Source: Silanimonas sp021297925 (lineage in GTDB: Bacteria > Pseudomonadota > Gammaproteobacteria > Xanthomonadales > Xanthomonadaceae). From it: 64,000 nucleotides of DNA. Below, piece by piece: positions 43,912 through 52,755 of this stretch; positions within the stretch are counted from its first letter, which is position 1; every line of letters begins with the position of its first letter. The DNA lies in assembly GCA_027532825.1 (NCBI GenBank), contig JAPZTL010000004.1:1-64000 (forward strand). The letters are read 5' to 3'. The translations under genes were made by a program, and so were the position numbers. The notes beneath the pieces are model-generated. The model did no database searches. It had not been told where the DNA came from and worked only from the letters and a program-made list of their open reading frames with translations.

Positions 43912-44358
43912 ATGTACCCGCACTGGGATGCCAACCTGCTGGTCGTCGCGGTCACGGGCCTCGCCGTGGCCGCGGCGGTCCTCGTCCATTACGAGGGATT
44001 GAACCTGCTGTCGCGCTGGCTGGCCACCCGCCACGACAGCCAGCGGCGCAGGAAGGTCCTGTACGGCATCTTCGGCGTGCTGGCGCTGCATGTCGTCGAG
44101 ATCTGGGTCTTCGGGGTCGCGATCTGGGCGGTACTGCAATACCCCGAGGCCGGCGCGGTGGCCGGGGCACGTGCGCTGGGCCTGCTCGACGCCGTCTACC
44201 TGTCGGCGGTGACCTTCACGACGGTCGGTTTCGGCGACCTCGCACCGGTCGGACCGCTCCGCTTCCTGTCGGGCACGATGGCCCTGACCGGCTTCGTGCT
44301 GATCGCCTGGTCGGCGTCCTTCACCTACCTCGAGATGGAGCGCTTCTGGCGCCGCTGA
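43912..44358 (+). CDS. Small potassium-channel-like membrane protein
   Basis: 148 residues. Three hydrophobic segments are seen (about 8-25, 50-75, 115-137). The pore loop before the last helix reads SAVTFTTVGFGDLAP with selectivity filter TVGFG at 104-108, as in two-TM ion channel (Ion_trans_2) proteins. The cytoplasmic C-terminus is very short and there is no RCK domain. K+ selectivity is inferred from the filter. Confidence 0.82.
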   Translation: MYPHWDANLLVVAVTGLAVAAAVLVHYEGLNLLSRWLATRHDSQRRRKVLYGIFGVLALHVVEIWVFGVAIWAVLQYPEAGAVAGARALGLLDAVYLSAVTFTTVGFGDLAPVGPLRFLSGTMALTGFVLIAWSASFTYLEMERFWRR

Positions 44359-44373
44359 AGCGCCGATGGCACG

Positions 44374-44874
44374 TCAGTGGAGGGAGCGCGCTTCGGTGGC
44401 CGCGTCGGCGACTTGCGGGACGGCAGCCGGCGGCAGGCGCTTCACCCGGAAAAAGGTGTGGTCGTCGATGGTCGCGACCTGCGGGTAGCTGGCCCAACTC
44501 GGGTTCGCGATGCGCAAGGCGGCGAAATGGCTGGCGCCCGGCACGACCTCCCGGCGCTCGTCGCGCGGGCGATCCCATTCCTTCTGGGCGGCGAAGGCCA
44601 CCGCCACCGCGTCTTCCCAAGCATCGAGGCTGTCGAGCCGCGTCGAGGGCGGAACCAGGGTCGGGGCGAACTGCTTGGGCGCCTTCACCACCGAGCAGAC
44701 GTCTTGGCCCCAGTAGCCGGAATCCCGGCGGCGGAGGGCGACTTCGGCGACGGCGCGCTGGCCCAGTTCGGACTGGTCGCGGGCTTCGAGGTAGACCGTG
44801 GTGGCGAGGCAGAGGGGTTCGGCCTGGGCCGAGGGCAACAGCGTCGCCAACCACATCAGAAACGAGAGTTCCAT
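44374..44874 (-). CDS. Exported SleB/CwlJ-like cell wall hydrolase
   Basis: 166 residues with a signal peptide 1-18 (MWLATLLPSAQAE). The Hydrolase_2 core starts LCLATTVYLEARDQSELGQRAVAEVALRR, with the catalytic Glu in YLEAR, and contains VCSVVKAPKQFAP and GASHFAA. Such enzymes cleave peptidoglycan glycan strands; in non-sporulating proteobacteria the role is unclear. It converges with the channel gene. Two cysteines (22 and about 60) may pair. Confidence 0.82.
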   Translation of the reverse strand: MELSFLMWLATLLPSAQAEPLCLATTVYLEARDQSELGQRAVAEVALRRRDSGYWGQDVCSVVKAPKQFAPTLVPPSTRLDSLDAWEDAVAVAFAAQKEWDRPRDERREVVPGASHFAALRIANPSWASYPQVATIDDHTFFRVKRLPPAAVPQVADAATEARSLH

Positions 44875-45198
44875 GGCGTTCCTTGCTCCGTTGCGTCCGT
44901 GGCCTCCCGAGCGTTGTGCGGCGCGGGTGGGGCCAGTGACTTGGCGTAATGGGGATGAACGGGTCCAGGGGTTCTGGGGCTGACCCGCCTTCCCGGTCCG
45001 CTGAAGCGGTGGGAAGCCCCCGAAGCGCCATGAGCCCGGGGGTCACGAGAACACCGTACTGGCCAAGGGGCGGTCGGGCGAACGAGGCGAACCGTAGCCC
45101 GGGCTTTCCCAACCCGGGCTGAATGCAGAATTGATAAGTTTTTGAATTTCCTCGGGCTTTTACTCTAGTGCCGGCTGCGCCCGTCCGGCTTTGAGGGC
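44875..45198. other. 324-nt gap with an AT-rich patch
   Basis: No protein frame of family-like character is seen. The right part (about 45121-45170) is clearly richer in A and T than anything nearby (TTGATAAGTTTTTGAATTTC) and could hold the promoter of the SleB-like gene on the minus strand or the end of the fadH transcript; no hexamer pair is convincing. A hairpin lies at 45096-45120. Confidence 0.5.
45096..45120. other. Hairpin in the fadH to sleB-like gap
   Basis: AGCCCGGG (45096-45103) and CCCGGGCT (45113-45120) pair perfectly around CTTTCCCAA. Read on the minus strand it lies about 80 nt after the fadH stop and could end that transcript, although no T-run follows it in that direction. 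Confidence 0.4.
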
Positions 45199-47220
45199 CT
45201 AGAGCGCCGCTGCGACCCGCGTGCCCTGGGCAATGGCCCGCTTGGCATCGAGCTCGGAAGCCACGTCGGCGCCGCCGATGAGTCGCACCGATTGCCCGCG
45301 CATCTGCAGGGGTTCGAAGAGCTCGCGCTGCGGCTCCTGCCCGGCGCAGACCACCACGTGATCCACCGGCAGCACGGCGTCCTTGCCCTCGATCGTGACG
45401 TGGAAGCCGGCATCGTCGACCCTCAGGTAGGCGACGCCGCCGTGCGCCTTGACACCCTTCATCTTCAGCGCGGCGCGGTGGATCCACCCCGTGGTCTTGC
45501 CGAGTTTCGCCCCCGGCCGCCCGGGCGAGCGCTGCAGCAGCCAGACCTCGCGAGCCGGGGCTTCCGGGTGGGGTCTGGCCAGGCCGCCCGGGCCCTCGAA
45601 GTCCGGCTGAACGCCCCACTCGGCCATCCAGACCTTGGGGTCGAGGCTGGGCGAAGGGCCACGATGGACGAGGAACTCGCCGACGTCGAAGCCGATGCCG
45701 CCGGCGCCGACGATGGCGACCTTGGCGCCAACGGTCACCTTGCCGGTCAGCACGTCGATGTAACTCACCACCTTCGGGTGGTCGTGTCCGGGGAAGTCCA
45801 CGCGGCGGGGGCGGATGCCGGTCGCCAGCAGTACCTCGTCGAAACCGGCCAGGTCGTTGGCACTGACGCGGGTGTTCAGGCGCAGCGTGACGCCGTGTTT
45901 CTTCAGCAAGGTGCCGAAGTAGCGCAGGGTCTCGTGGAACTCTTCCTTGCCCGGGATCGTCTTGGCGAGGTTGAACTGCCCGCCGATCTCCGGCGCGGCG
46001 TCGAACAGGGTCACCGCATGGCCGCGCTCGGCGGCCGTCGTGGCCGCCGCGAGGCCGGCGGGGCCGGCGCCCACCACCGCCACCTTCTTCTTCTGTGCGG
46101 CCGGCTTGATCACCAGCTCGGTCTCGGCGCAAGCCCTCGGGTTCACCAGGCAGCTGGCCGTCTTGTTCTCGAACACATGGTCGAGGCAAGCCTGGTTGCA
46201 GGCGATGCAGGTGTTGATCTCGGCCACGCGGCCGGCCTTGGCCTTGGCCACCCAAGCCGGGTCGGCCAGCAGCGGACGGGCCATCGAGACCATGTCGACC
46301 TCGCCGCTGCCGAGGATCCGCTCGGCCACGTCCGGCATGTTGATGCGGTTGGTGGCGACCAGCGGCAACTTCACGTGCGGTCGCAGCTTGGCCGTGACGC
46401 CGGCGAAAGCCGCGCGCGGCACCGAGGTGGCGATGGTGGGCACGCGCGCCTCGTGCCAGCCGATGCCGGTGTTGATGATCGTGGCGCCGGCGGCCTCGAT
46501 GGCCTTGGCCTGCATCACGATCTCGTCCCAGGCCGCGCCGCCATCGACCAGTTCGAGCATCGACAGGCGGTAGATGAGGATGAAGTCCGGGCCCACGGCC
46601 TCGCGGATGCGGCGCACGATCTCGACGGCGAAGCGCATGCGCTTCTCCGGCGTGCCGCCCCATTCGTCGGTGCGCTGGTTGGTGCGCGCCGACAGGAACT
46701 GGTTGATGAGGTAACCCTCGGAGCCCATCACCTCGACGCCGTCGTAGCCGGCATCGCGGGCGAGCTTCGCGGCGCGGACAAAGGCCTTGATCTGGCGTTC
46801 GACGCCCCAGCCGGTGAGGGCACGCGGCTTGAAGGGGTTGATCGGCGCCTGGATGGCCGAGGCCGACACCGACAGCGGGTGGTAGGCGTAGCGACCGGCG
46901 TGCAGGATCTGCATGCAGATCCTGCCGCCCTCGGCGTGCACGGCCTCGGTGACGATGCGGTGCTTCTGGATTTCCCAGGGCCAGGACAGCTTCCCCGAAA
47001 AGGGCTTGAGCCAGCCGACCATGTTCGGCGCGATGCCGCCCGTCACCATCAGCCCCACGCCGCCTTGCGCGCGCTCGGCGAAGTAGGCCGCGAGCTTCGG
47101 GAAATCGCGCGAGCGGTCCTCGAGGCCGGTGTGCATCGAACCCATGAGGACGCGGTTGGGCAGGGTGCAGAAGCCGAGGTCGAGGGGCTTGAAGAGGTGC
47201 GGAAAGGCGGAGGCCGTCAT
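45199..47220 (-). CDS. fadH: NADPH-dependent 2,4-dienoyl-CoA reductase
   Basis: 673 residues, matching E. coli FadH (672). An old-yellow-enzyme FMN barrel (about 1-340) is followed by the 4Fe-4S cysteines in CIACNQACLDHVF and SCLVNPRAC, an FAD-binding motif VVGAGPAGLAAATTA, and an NADPH motif VGAGGIGFDVGEF. It reduces 2,4-dienoyl-CoA during beta-oxidation of unsaturated fatty acids. Start MTASAFPHLFKPLDLG; a longer frame upstream is not supported. Confidence 0.96.
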   Translation of the reverse strand: MTASAFPHLFKPLDLGFCTLPNRVLMGSMHTGLEDRSRDFPKLAAYFAERAQGGVGLMVTGGIAPNMVGWLKPFSGKLSWPWEIQKHRIVTEAVHAEGGRICMQILHAGRYAYHPLSVSASAIQAPINPFKPRALTGWGVERQIKAFVRAAKLARDAGYDGVEVMGSEGYLINQFLSARTNQRTDEWGGTPEKRMRFAVEIVRRIREAVGPDFILIYRLSMLELVDGGAAWDEIVMQAKAIEAAGATIINTGIGWHEARVPTIATSVPRAAFAGVTAKLRPHVKLPLVATNRINMPDVAERILGSGEVDMVSMARPLLADPAWVAKAKAGRVAEINTCIACNQACLDHVFENKTASCLVNPRACAETELVIKPAAQKKKVAVVGAGPAGLAAATTAAERGHAVTLFDAAPEIGGQFNLAKTIPGKEEFHETLRYFGTLLKKHGVTLRLNTRVSANDLAGFDEVLLATGIRPRRVDFPGHDHPKVVSYIDVLTGKVTVGAKVAIVGAGGIGFDVGEFLVHRGPSPSLDPKVWMAEWGVQPDFEGPGGLARPHPEAPAREVWLLQRSPGRPGAKLGKTTGWIHRAALKMKGVKAHGGVAYLRVDDAGFHVTIEGKDAVLPVDHVVVCAGQEPQRELFEPLQMRGQSVRLIGGADVASELDAKRAIAQGTRVAAAL

Positions 47221-47334
47221 CGTCAATACGGTGGCGTAGGGTGAGGGGCAGCATGCCGTCGCGTCCGGCCTGCGGCAAGCCATGGACGCCATGGTGCGCC
47301 ATGAATCGTCGGCATGGCGGTCATCAGTCGGGAC

Positions 47335-47362
47335 TTGCAGGGCATTAGCGGGGTGTTAACAT
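47335..47362 (+). promoter_or_regulatory. Candidate promoter of the OmpA-like gene
   Basis: TTGCAG at 47335-47340 and TAACAT at 47357-47362 with 16-nt spacing, 66 nt before the ATG. Both are imperfect matches to sigma70 hexamers. Confidence 0.4.
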
Positions 47363-47428
47363 CGCGAAGGCAAGGCCTGCCAGGAGCGGTTGGCCTGCAG
47401 GGCAGCCCTCATCCATCTGGAGTCAACG

Positions 47429-48517
47429 ATGAAGAAGAACCTTCTGTGCATGGCCGTGATGGCCGCGGCGTTCGCCAACGTGGCGATGGCCAATGATTTC
47501 GACGATCGCTGGTACCTCGCCGGCACCGCGGGCATCAACACCCAGGACAACGCGCGCCAGACCGCCTCGGCGGGCGAATTCGGCGTCGGCGTGGGCCGCT
47601 TCTTCGCGCCCGAATGGTCGCTGGACGCCAGCCTGTATTCGACCAACCCGAACCGCGAGGCCAACCAGAACCTCAATTTCAGCCAGTACGGCGTGAGCCT
47701 CGACCTGCGCCGCCACTTCCGTCAGGACGGCCAGAACTGGTGGCCCTACCTGAAGGCCGGCCTCGGCCTGCAGCGCGCCGCGGAGGAGTTCAACGCGTTC
47801 CCGAACCCGAACTCGCCGGGCGAGCGCAAGGACAACAACCTCGCCGTGGATCTTGGTGGTGGCCTGCAGACCGATCTCGAGAACGTCAGCCTCCGCATGG
47901 AAGCCGGCTTCCGCTGGGCCTTCGACGACCAGAGCATCGTCGCCCCGAGCGCCAACCGCTTCCGTGACCCGTACGTCAAGGCCGCCTTGCTGATCCCGCT
48001 GGGCGCGAAGGCCGAAGCCGCCCCGGCGCCCGCGCCGGCGCCCGCGCCGGCGGCCCCGAGCTGCGAAACCCAGGACGATGACGGCGACGGCGTCAACAAC
48101 TGCGTCGACAAGTGCCCCGGCTCGCAGGCCGGCCAGGCCATCGGTCCGGACGGCTGCGCCGTGCCGCTGACGATCGACTTGAAGGGCGTCAACTTCGACT
48201 TCGACAAGGCCACGCTGCGTCCGGATGCGGTGACGATCCTCAACGAGGCGATCGACATCCTCAAGAAGTACCCGCAGCTGCGCGTCGAAGTGGCCGGCCA
48301 CACCGACCTCTGCGGCACCGACGGCTACAACCAGGGCCTGTCGGAGCGTCGCGCCAAGACGGTGTTCGACTACCTGACGGGCAACGGCGTCGACGCGTCG
48401 CGTCTGGCGGGCCCGAACGGCTACGGCGAGAGCCGTCCGCTCGAGCCGACCGACCAGGCCTTCCCGGCCTGCAAGAGCGAGAAGAACCGCCGCACCGAGC
48501 TGAACGTCCAGAACTGA
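47429..48517 (+). CDS. OmpA-family outer membrane protein
   Basis: 362 residues. Signal peptide 1-22 (ends NVAMA); beta-barrel about 23-205; a Pro/Ala hinge (APAPAPAPAPAAP); one thrombospondin type 3-like calcium repeat (DDDGDGVNNCVDKCPGS); and a C-terminal OmpA peptidoglycan-binding domain (about 245-360) with VEVAGHTDLCGTDGYNQGLSERRA. It would anchor the outer membrane to peptidoglycan and is probably abundant. Start MKKNLLCMAVM. A strong terminator follows. Confidence 0.95.
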   Translation: MKKNLLCMAVMAAAFANVAMANDFDDRWYLAGTAGINTQDNARQTASAGEFGVGVGRFFAPEWSLDASLYSTNPNREANQNLNFSQYGVSLDLRRHFRQDGQNWWPYLKAGLGLQRAAEEFNAFPNPNSPGERKDNNLAVDLGGGLQTDLENVSLRMEAGFRWAFDDQSIVAPSANRFRDPYVKAALLIPLGAKAEAAPAPAPAPAPAAPSCETQDDDGDGVNNCVDKCPGSQAGQAIGPDGCAVPLTIDLKGVNFDFDKATLRPDAVTILNEAIDILKKYPQLRVEVAGHTDLCGTDGYNQGLSERRAKTVFDYLTGNGVDASRLAGPNGYGESRPLEPTDQAFPACKSEKNRRTELNVQN

Positions 48518-48542
48518 ACGTTCTCCGTCGATGACGGCAAAG

Positions 48543-48569
48543 CGAAGCCCGGCCCAGCGCCGGGCTTCG
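48543..48569 (+). terminator. Intrinsic terminator after the OmpA-like gene
   Basis: CGAAGCCCGGC (48543-48553) and GCCGGGCTTCG (48559-48569) form an 11-bp perfect stem around CCAGC, followed by TCTTTCC. Confidence 0.85.
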
Positions 48570-48656
48570 TCTTTCCGGCGAGCGGTGCGTCGCGCCGCTT
48601 GTCGCTGCGGGGCCGGCCTGCGTAAGCTCGCCGCGTGTCCGCCGAAGGAGGCCCGC

Positions 48657-49079
48657 ATGGCCCGCTCCCCGTTCCCCCTGAAGGCCTCTTGCGTGTTCGC
48701 GCTGGCGTTCGCCGCGGCACTGTCCGCGTCGGCCGCGATGGCGGCGCCGGCCGAGGAACTCGGGGGACACGCGCCGCCCCTGCTCGCCGCGCCGCTCACC
48801 GCCGAGGCCTTCCTCCGCCGCGTCCGCGCTGCATCGGTGCCCGTCGCGCCGGCCTACGTGCCGAAGACCGCGCATGACAACTCGCCGTACCGGTTCGACA
48901 TGACCCAGAACGGGCGACGGATGACCGCCGAGGAGTTCGACGCGTGGATGAAGTCGCGCGGCATCCGCGTGGCCACCGGCAAGCCGGCCGGTGCGGAATC
49001 CGCGGCGCCGTCGCCCGCCTCCGCGGCAGGTGCCGCGGAGGCGTCCACCTGTGCCCCGACCGCGACGACGACCTGCTGA
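48657..49079 (+). CDS. Exported hypothetical protein
   Basis: 140 residues from the ATG at 48657, behind AAGGAGG. Residues 1-29 form a signal peptide (FALAFAAALSASAAMAAP). The recognisable part is YRFDMTQNGRRMTAEEFDAWM followed by KSRGIRVATG, a block I believe recurs at the C-terminal side of xanthomonad exported proteins but cannot assign. The tail is Ala/Ser-rich and has two cysteines (STCAPTATTTC). Function unknown. It converges with the Cfa-like gene. Confidence 0.7.
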   Translation: MARSPFPLKASCVFALAFAAALSASAAMAAPAEELGGHAPPLLAAPLTAEAFLRRVRAASVPVAPAYVPKTAHDNSPYRFDMTQNGRRMTAEEFDAWMKSRGIRVATGKPAGAESAAPSPASAAGAAEASTCAPTATTTC

Positions 49080-49088
49080 TCGTCGCCT

Positions 49089-50120
49089 TCAGCGCTTGAT
49101 GAAGCGGTAGTGGGCCACGCCCCACTCGCTGCCGTCCGCGTATCCGAACAGTTCCGCGCAGGCCATCCAGAACATCCGCCAACGCTGCGCCCAGACGTGG
49201 GCGTCCTTCGGGCCGTAGGCCTCGCCGAGCACCCGCAGCACTTCGTCCGCGTGGCGGTCCTGGTTCTCGAGCCACTGGTTGGCGGTGCGCTCGTAGTGGC
49301 GGCCCGACAGGACCCACCGCTGTTCGATGCGGAGCGCGTTCTGGAAGTGCAGCAGCGTGTCGGCGCTCGGCATCAGGCCGCCGGTGAAGAAGTAGCGGCC
49401 CATCCAGTTGTCCTCGCCCTCGGTCTCGAACGGGTACATCAGGCTGCGGTGGCAGAAGATGTGCACGAACAGCTTGCCGCCGGGCTTCAGCCAGCGGGCG
49501 ATGTTGCCGAGCAGCGTGTCGTAGTTGCGCATGTGCTCGAACATCTCGATCGAGACGCAGCGGTCGAAGGTGTCGGCGGCGAGGTCGAGCCGGTTCACGT
49601 CGGTGGTGATGATCTCGACGTTGGCGAGGCCGCGCGCCGCCGCCTGCCCGAGGATGTGTTCGCGCTGCGTGCGCGAGTTGGAGACGCCGGTGATGCGGGA
49701 GTTGGGGAAGCGCTCCGCCATCCACAGCGTCAGCGAGCCCCAGCCGCAGCCGAGCTCGAGGATCCGCTGGCCGTCCTTCAGTTCGGCGCGCTCCCCGTAC
49801 AGGGCGAGCATCGCCTCCTCGCCCTCGTCGAGGCTCTCGTTGCCGACCGGGTAGTAGCAGCTCGAGTACTTGAGGCGCTTGCCGAGGCAGAGTTCGAAGA
49901 ACCGCGTCGGGACCTCGTAGTGCTGCTCGTTCGCGGCCGCGACCTCGATGGCGATCGGGCTGCCCCGAAGCTCGGCCAACAACGTCCGGTAACGGGCGTC
50001 GGCCCGGTCGAGGTCCCCATCGTGTTCGTCGCGAAGGCGGCGCTCGCAGAGGCGGCGGATGCCGAGGCGGGTGAGCGCGTCGGGCATGAAGCCGCGTTCG
50101 CAGAGGTCGATCAGCGACAT
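49089..50120 (-). CDS. Cfa-like SAM-dependent methyltransferase (second copy)
   Basis: 343 residues from MSLIDLCERG. The SAM motif LELGCGWGSL is at 121-130, preceded by NEQHYEVPTRFFELCLG and followed by ITGVSNSRTQREHI and EMFEHMRNYD. It belongs to the Cfa superfamily branch that also contains plant coclaurine N-methyltransferase-like enzymes rather than the classical E. coli Cfa. Last gene of the minus-strand lipid cluster, 7 nt after the DUF1295 gene. The substrate, lipid or amine, is not determined. Confidence 0.85.
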   Translation of the reverse strand: MSLIDLCERGFMPDALTRLGIRRLCERRLRDEHDGDLDRADARYRTLLAELRGSPIAIEVAAANEQHYEVPTRFFELCLGKRLKYSSCYYPVGNESLDEGEEAMLALYGERAELKDGQRILELGCGWGSLTLWMAERFPNSRITGVSNSRTQREHILGQAAARGLANVEIITTDVNRLDLAADTFDRCVSIEMFEHMRNYDTLLGNIARWLKPGGKLFVHIFCHRSLMYPFETEGEDNWMGRYFFTGGLMPSADTLLHFQNALRIEQRWVLSGRHYERTANQWLENQDRHADEVLRVLGEAYGPKDAHVWAQRWRMFWMACAELFGYADGSEWGVAHYRFIKR

Positions 50121-50127
50121 GGAGTCC

Positions 50128-50922
50128 TCAGGGTCGGGGAAGGCGGGGGGCGCGTGGCGGCCACGGGAAGAAGGCGCTGACCTCGGCCTGGTAGCGACGA
50201 TACTCGTCGCCACGCGTGCGCAGGGCCTGCGCCTCGGTCCAGGGGATGCCAGTGACGCGCCAGAGGAAGGCGAACATCACGACGGGACCGGCGATGCTCC
50301 ACAGGAAATGCGGGCCGCACCACGCCAGCAGGACGTAGCTGAACCAGTGCAGCCACTCGAAGAAGTAGTTGGGGTGGCGGGACCAGGCCCACAGGCCGAC
50401 ACGGCAGGTGCGGCCGCGGTTGGCGGGGTCCTCGCGGAAGGCCGCGAGCTGGCGGTCGGCGACCATCTCGCCCCCGACCGCGACCAGCCACACGAGGATC
50501 GCCGCGAGGATCGTGGGCTCCAAGCCTTCGGCATCGGCGCCCGCGGCTGCGGCGAAGGGGATCGCGAACAGGGCCACGACCACCGCCTGCGCCTGGAAGA
50601 ACAGGAACCAGCGGGAGGGCGCGTCGCCGATCGCGGCGCGCATGGCCCGGTAACGCCCGTCCTCCGGCTCGCGCAGCACGCGTCGCAGCAGGTGCAGGCA
50701 CAGGCGCGCCCCCCAGATGCCGCCGAACAGGGCGACCAGTGCCCGGGGCAGGTCGTCGCCCTCGCCGGCGGCCCCGGCGAAGAACGCCGCGGCGGCCATC
50801 AGGCCGGCCCACGCCACGTCGACGTAGCCGACGTTGCGGACCCGCATCGATACCGCCCAGGTCGCGGCCATGGCGATCGCCGCGCCCAGCCAGGTCCATA
50901 GCACGATGGCCCAGAGGCTCAT
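50128..50922 (-). CDS. DUF1295 integral membrane protein
   Basis: 264 residues with six or seven membrane segments. The C-terminal steroid-reductase/ICMT-like signature FREDPANRGRTCRVGLWAWS with RHPNYFFEW is complete, which suggests reduction or modification of a lipid double bond using NAD(P)H. The ATG at 50922 overlaps the stop of the DUF2878 gene. DUF1295 genes recur beside Cfa/UfaA1-like methyltransferases in mycobacteria and proteobacteria. Confidence 0.88.
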   Translation of the reverse strand: MSLWAIVLWTWLGAAIAMAATWAVSMRVRNVGYVDVAWAGLMAAAAFFAGAAGEGDDLPRALVALFGGIWGARLCLHLLRRVLREPEDGRYRAMRAAIGDAPSRWFLFFQAQAVVVALFAIPFAAAAGADAEGLEPTILAAILVWLVAVGGEMVADRQLAAFREDPANRGRTCRVGLWAWSRHPNYFFEWLHWFSYVLLAWCGPHFLWSIAGPVVMFAFLWRVTGIPWTEAQALRTRGDEYRRYQAEVSAFFPWPPRAPRLPRP

Positions 50923-51467
50923 GCCATGGCCCCCGCGCCCTTGGTGCGGCGCGTCCACGCCGACTCCGCCGCATACATCAGGGGCATCGCCAGGCCCCAG
51001 GCGACGCCGAGGGCGGCGAACACGGCAACCGGCGATGCGGTCACGGCGACCGCGTCGAAGGCGCGTGCAGCGCCGGCGTAGGCGAGCGGGCCCCCGAGCA
51101 GGCCGAAGGCGGCGGCCCACGCGGGCCGATCCGCGAGGAACCCCATGGAGTGCCGCAAGGTCAGCGCGAAACCGACCCACATCCCCACGATCCACGCCGG
51201 TGCCAGTTCCGGCAGCGGGCCGGGGCTGGCGTAGACGAGGCCGCCCGCCATCACGAACGCCGAGTCGACGAGCACACCCAGCGGGATCGCGAGGGCGAGC
51301 ATGCGCAGGTCGCGTCCGCGGCTGGGGGTCATGGCGAAATGCCCGGCGGCGTACAGCGCCAGCACGGCCGGGCCGAGCCACGGACGCCCGCTGCCAGCGC
51401 CGAACGCGCTGGCGAACCAGACGGCCTGGAAGCCGACCAGATTGAACACGCGGAACCCCAGTGACAT
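50919..51467 (-). CDS. DUF2878 membrane protein
   Basis: 182 residues, MSLGFRVFNLVGFQAVWFASAFG onward in short hydrophobic helices (about six). The pattern FNLVGFQAVWF near the start and ALTLRHSMGFL in the middle fit DUF2878. No catalytic motif is known. The ATG overlaps the cfa stop by one base (TGATG) and its own stop overlaps the DUF1295 start, so the three are translationally linked. Confidence 0.82.
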   Translation of the reverse strand: MSLGFRVFNLVGFQAVWFASAFGAGSGRPWLGPAVLALYAAGHFAMTPSRGRDLRMLALAIPLGVLVDSAFVMAGGLVYASPGPLPELAPAWIVGMWVGFALTLRHSMGFLADRPAWAAAFGLLGGPLAYAGAARAFDAVAVTASPVAVFAALGVAWGLAMPLMYAAESAWTRRTKGAGAMA

Positions 51468-52747
51468 CACACGGCCTCGGGGGCGGGGATCCACGCCTCG
51501 CGCCGGTTGCCCGGACGGGCGAACAGCAGGTGGGAGACGCCGATCGAGCGCTCGAGGAAGCCCCCCTCGCAGTAGGCGAGGTAGAATTCCCACATGCGGA
51601 TGAAGCGCTCGTCGTACCCGAGGGCGCGCACGTCGTCGAGCCGTTCCATGAAGCGCTGGCGCCACACGCGGAGGGTCAGGGCGTAGCTGGGACCGAAGTC
51701 CTCCTGCGACACCAGCCGCAGGTCGGTGCTGCGCGCCATCGCGCCGGCGATGGCCGACACGCAGGGGATGAAGCTGCCCGGGAAGATGTGGCGCTTGATG
51801 AAGTCGACCGACTGGAGCGCCTGCTCGTATCGATGGTCCTCGATGGTGATGGCCTGAACGAGCGCGAGTCCGTCGGGCTTCACCAGCGAGGCGCAGGTGG
51901 CCATGTAGGTGTCGAGGTACTGGTGGCCGATGGCCTCGATCATCTCGATCGAGACCAGCTTGTCGTACGTCCCCGACAGGTCGCGGTAGTCCTCGAGCAG
52001 GACGGTGACGCGATCGGCGAGGCCGGCGCGGGCGACGCGCTCGGTGGCCAGCGCGTGCTGCTCCTTGGAGATCGTCGTGGTTGTGACGCGGCAGCCGAAG
52101 CGCTGCGCGGCGTGCAGGGCCATGCCGCCCCAGCCGGTGCCGATCTCGACGAGGTGGTCGGCGGGCTTCAGGTCGAGCTTGCGGCCGATGCGTTCGAGCT
52201 TGCGGCGCGAGGCAACCTCGAGCGGCTCGTCCGGCGACGCGAAGATGGCCGACGAGTACATCAGGTTGTCGCAGAGGAACAGCCGGAACAGGTCGTTGCC
52301 GAGGTCGTAGTGGGCGGCGATGTTCTTCCGCGCACCGGCACGGGTGTTGCGGCGGAGGGCGTGGATGCCCTTGAGCAGCCAGCCGGAGACGCGCGCCAAG
52401 CCGCCTTCCATCGCGTCGAGCAGGTCGCGGTTGAGGACCAGCAGGCGGACCAAGCCCACGAGGTCATCGCAATGCCATTGGCCGTCCATGTAGGCCTCGG
52501 CGGCCCCGACGGAGCCGCCCGTCGCCATGCGCTGCCACGCCTCGCCGTCCGTGATCCGGAGGCGGACGTCGGGCGCGCCCGGCGCGGGCTGGGCGTCGCC
52601 CAGAGTCGTTTCCCCGAGCGCGTCGGCGACCACGAGGCGGCCGTGCCGGAGCCCGGACAGCCGCTCGATCAGGCGGGCGCGGAGCCAGCGGTCGTAGGCG
52701 CCGGGGGGCGCGAGGTCGGTGGCGAGGGCGTCGGCGGAAAGGCTCAT
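51467..52747 (-). CDS. Cfa/UfaA1-like fatty-acyl methyltransferase
   Basis: 426 residues from MSLSADALATDL. SAM motif VEIGTGWGG at about 200-208, after RKNIAAHYDLGNDLFRLFL; later VSIEMIEAIGHQYLDTYM and FIKRHIFPGSFIPC. Where E. coli Cfa has HTIG this protein has QAIT, as in the UfaA1/BfaB-type enzymes that methylate or methylenate the oleoyl double bond. It may therefore make methyl-branched, methylene or furan precursors rather than a cyclopropane. It is 8 nt from the DUF1365 gene. Confidence 0.85.
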   Translation of the reverse strand: MSLSADALATDLAPPGAYDRWLRARLIERLSGLRHGRLVVADALGETTLGDAQPAPGAPDVRLRITDGEAWQRMATGGSVGAAEAYMDGQWHCDDLVGLVRLLVLNRDLLDAMEGGLARVSGWLLKGIHALRRNTRAGARKNIAAHYDLGNDLFRLFLCDNLMYSSAIFASPDEPLEVASRRKLERIGRKLDLKPADHLVEIGTGWGGMALHAAQRFGCRVTTTTISKEQHALATERVARAGLADRVTVLLEDYRDLSGTYDKLVSIEMIEAIGHQYLDTYMATCASLVKPDGLALVQAITIEDHRYEQALQSVDFIKRHIFPGSFIPCVSAIAGAMARSTDLRLVSQEDFGPSYALTLRVWRQRFMERLDDVRALGYDERFIRMWEFYLAYCEGGFLERSIGVSHLLFARPGNRREAWIPAPEAV

Positions 52748-52755
52748 GGTCGGGG

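Noticed and set aside
44321..47302. A 993-codon open frame on the minus strand in another register over fadH and the SleB-like gene
   Set aside because: It crosses two real genes and an intergenic gap, is low complexity in character and shows no domain. fadH and the hydrolase in their own frames are convincing.
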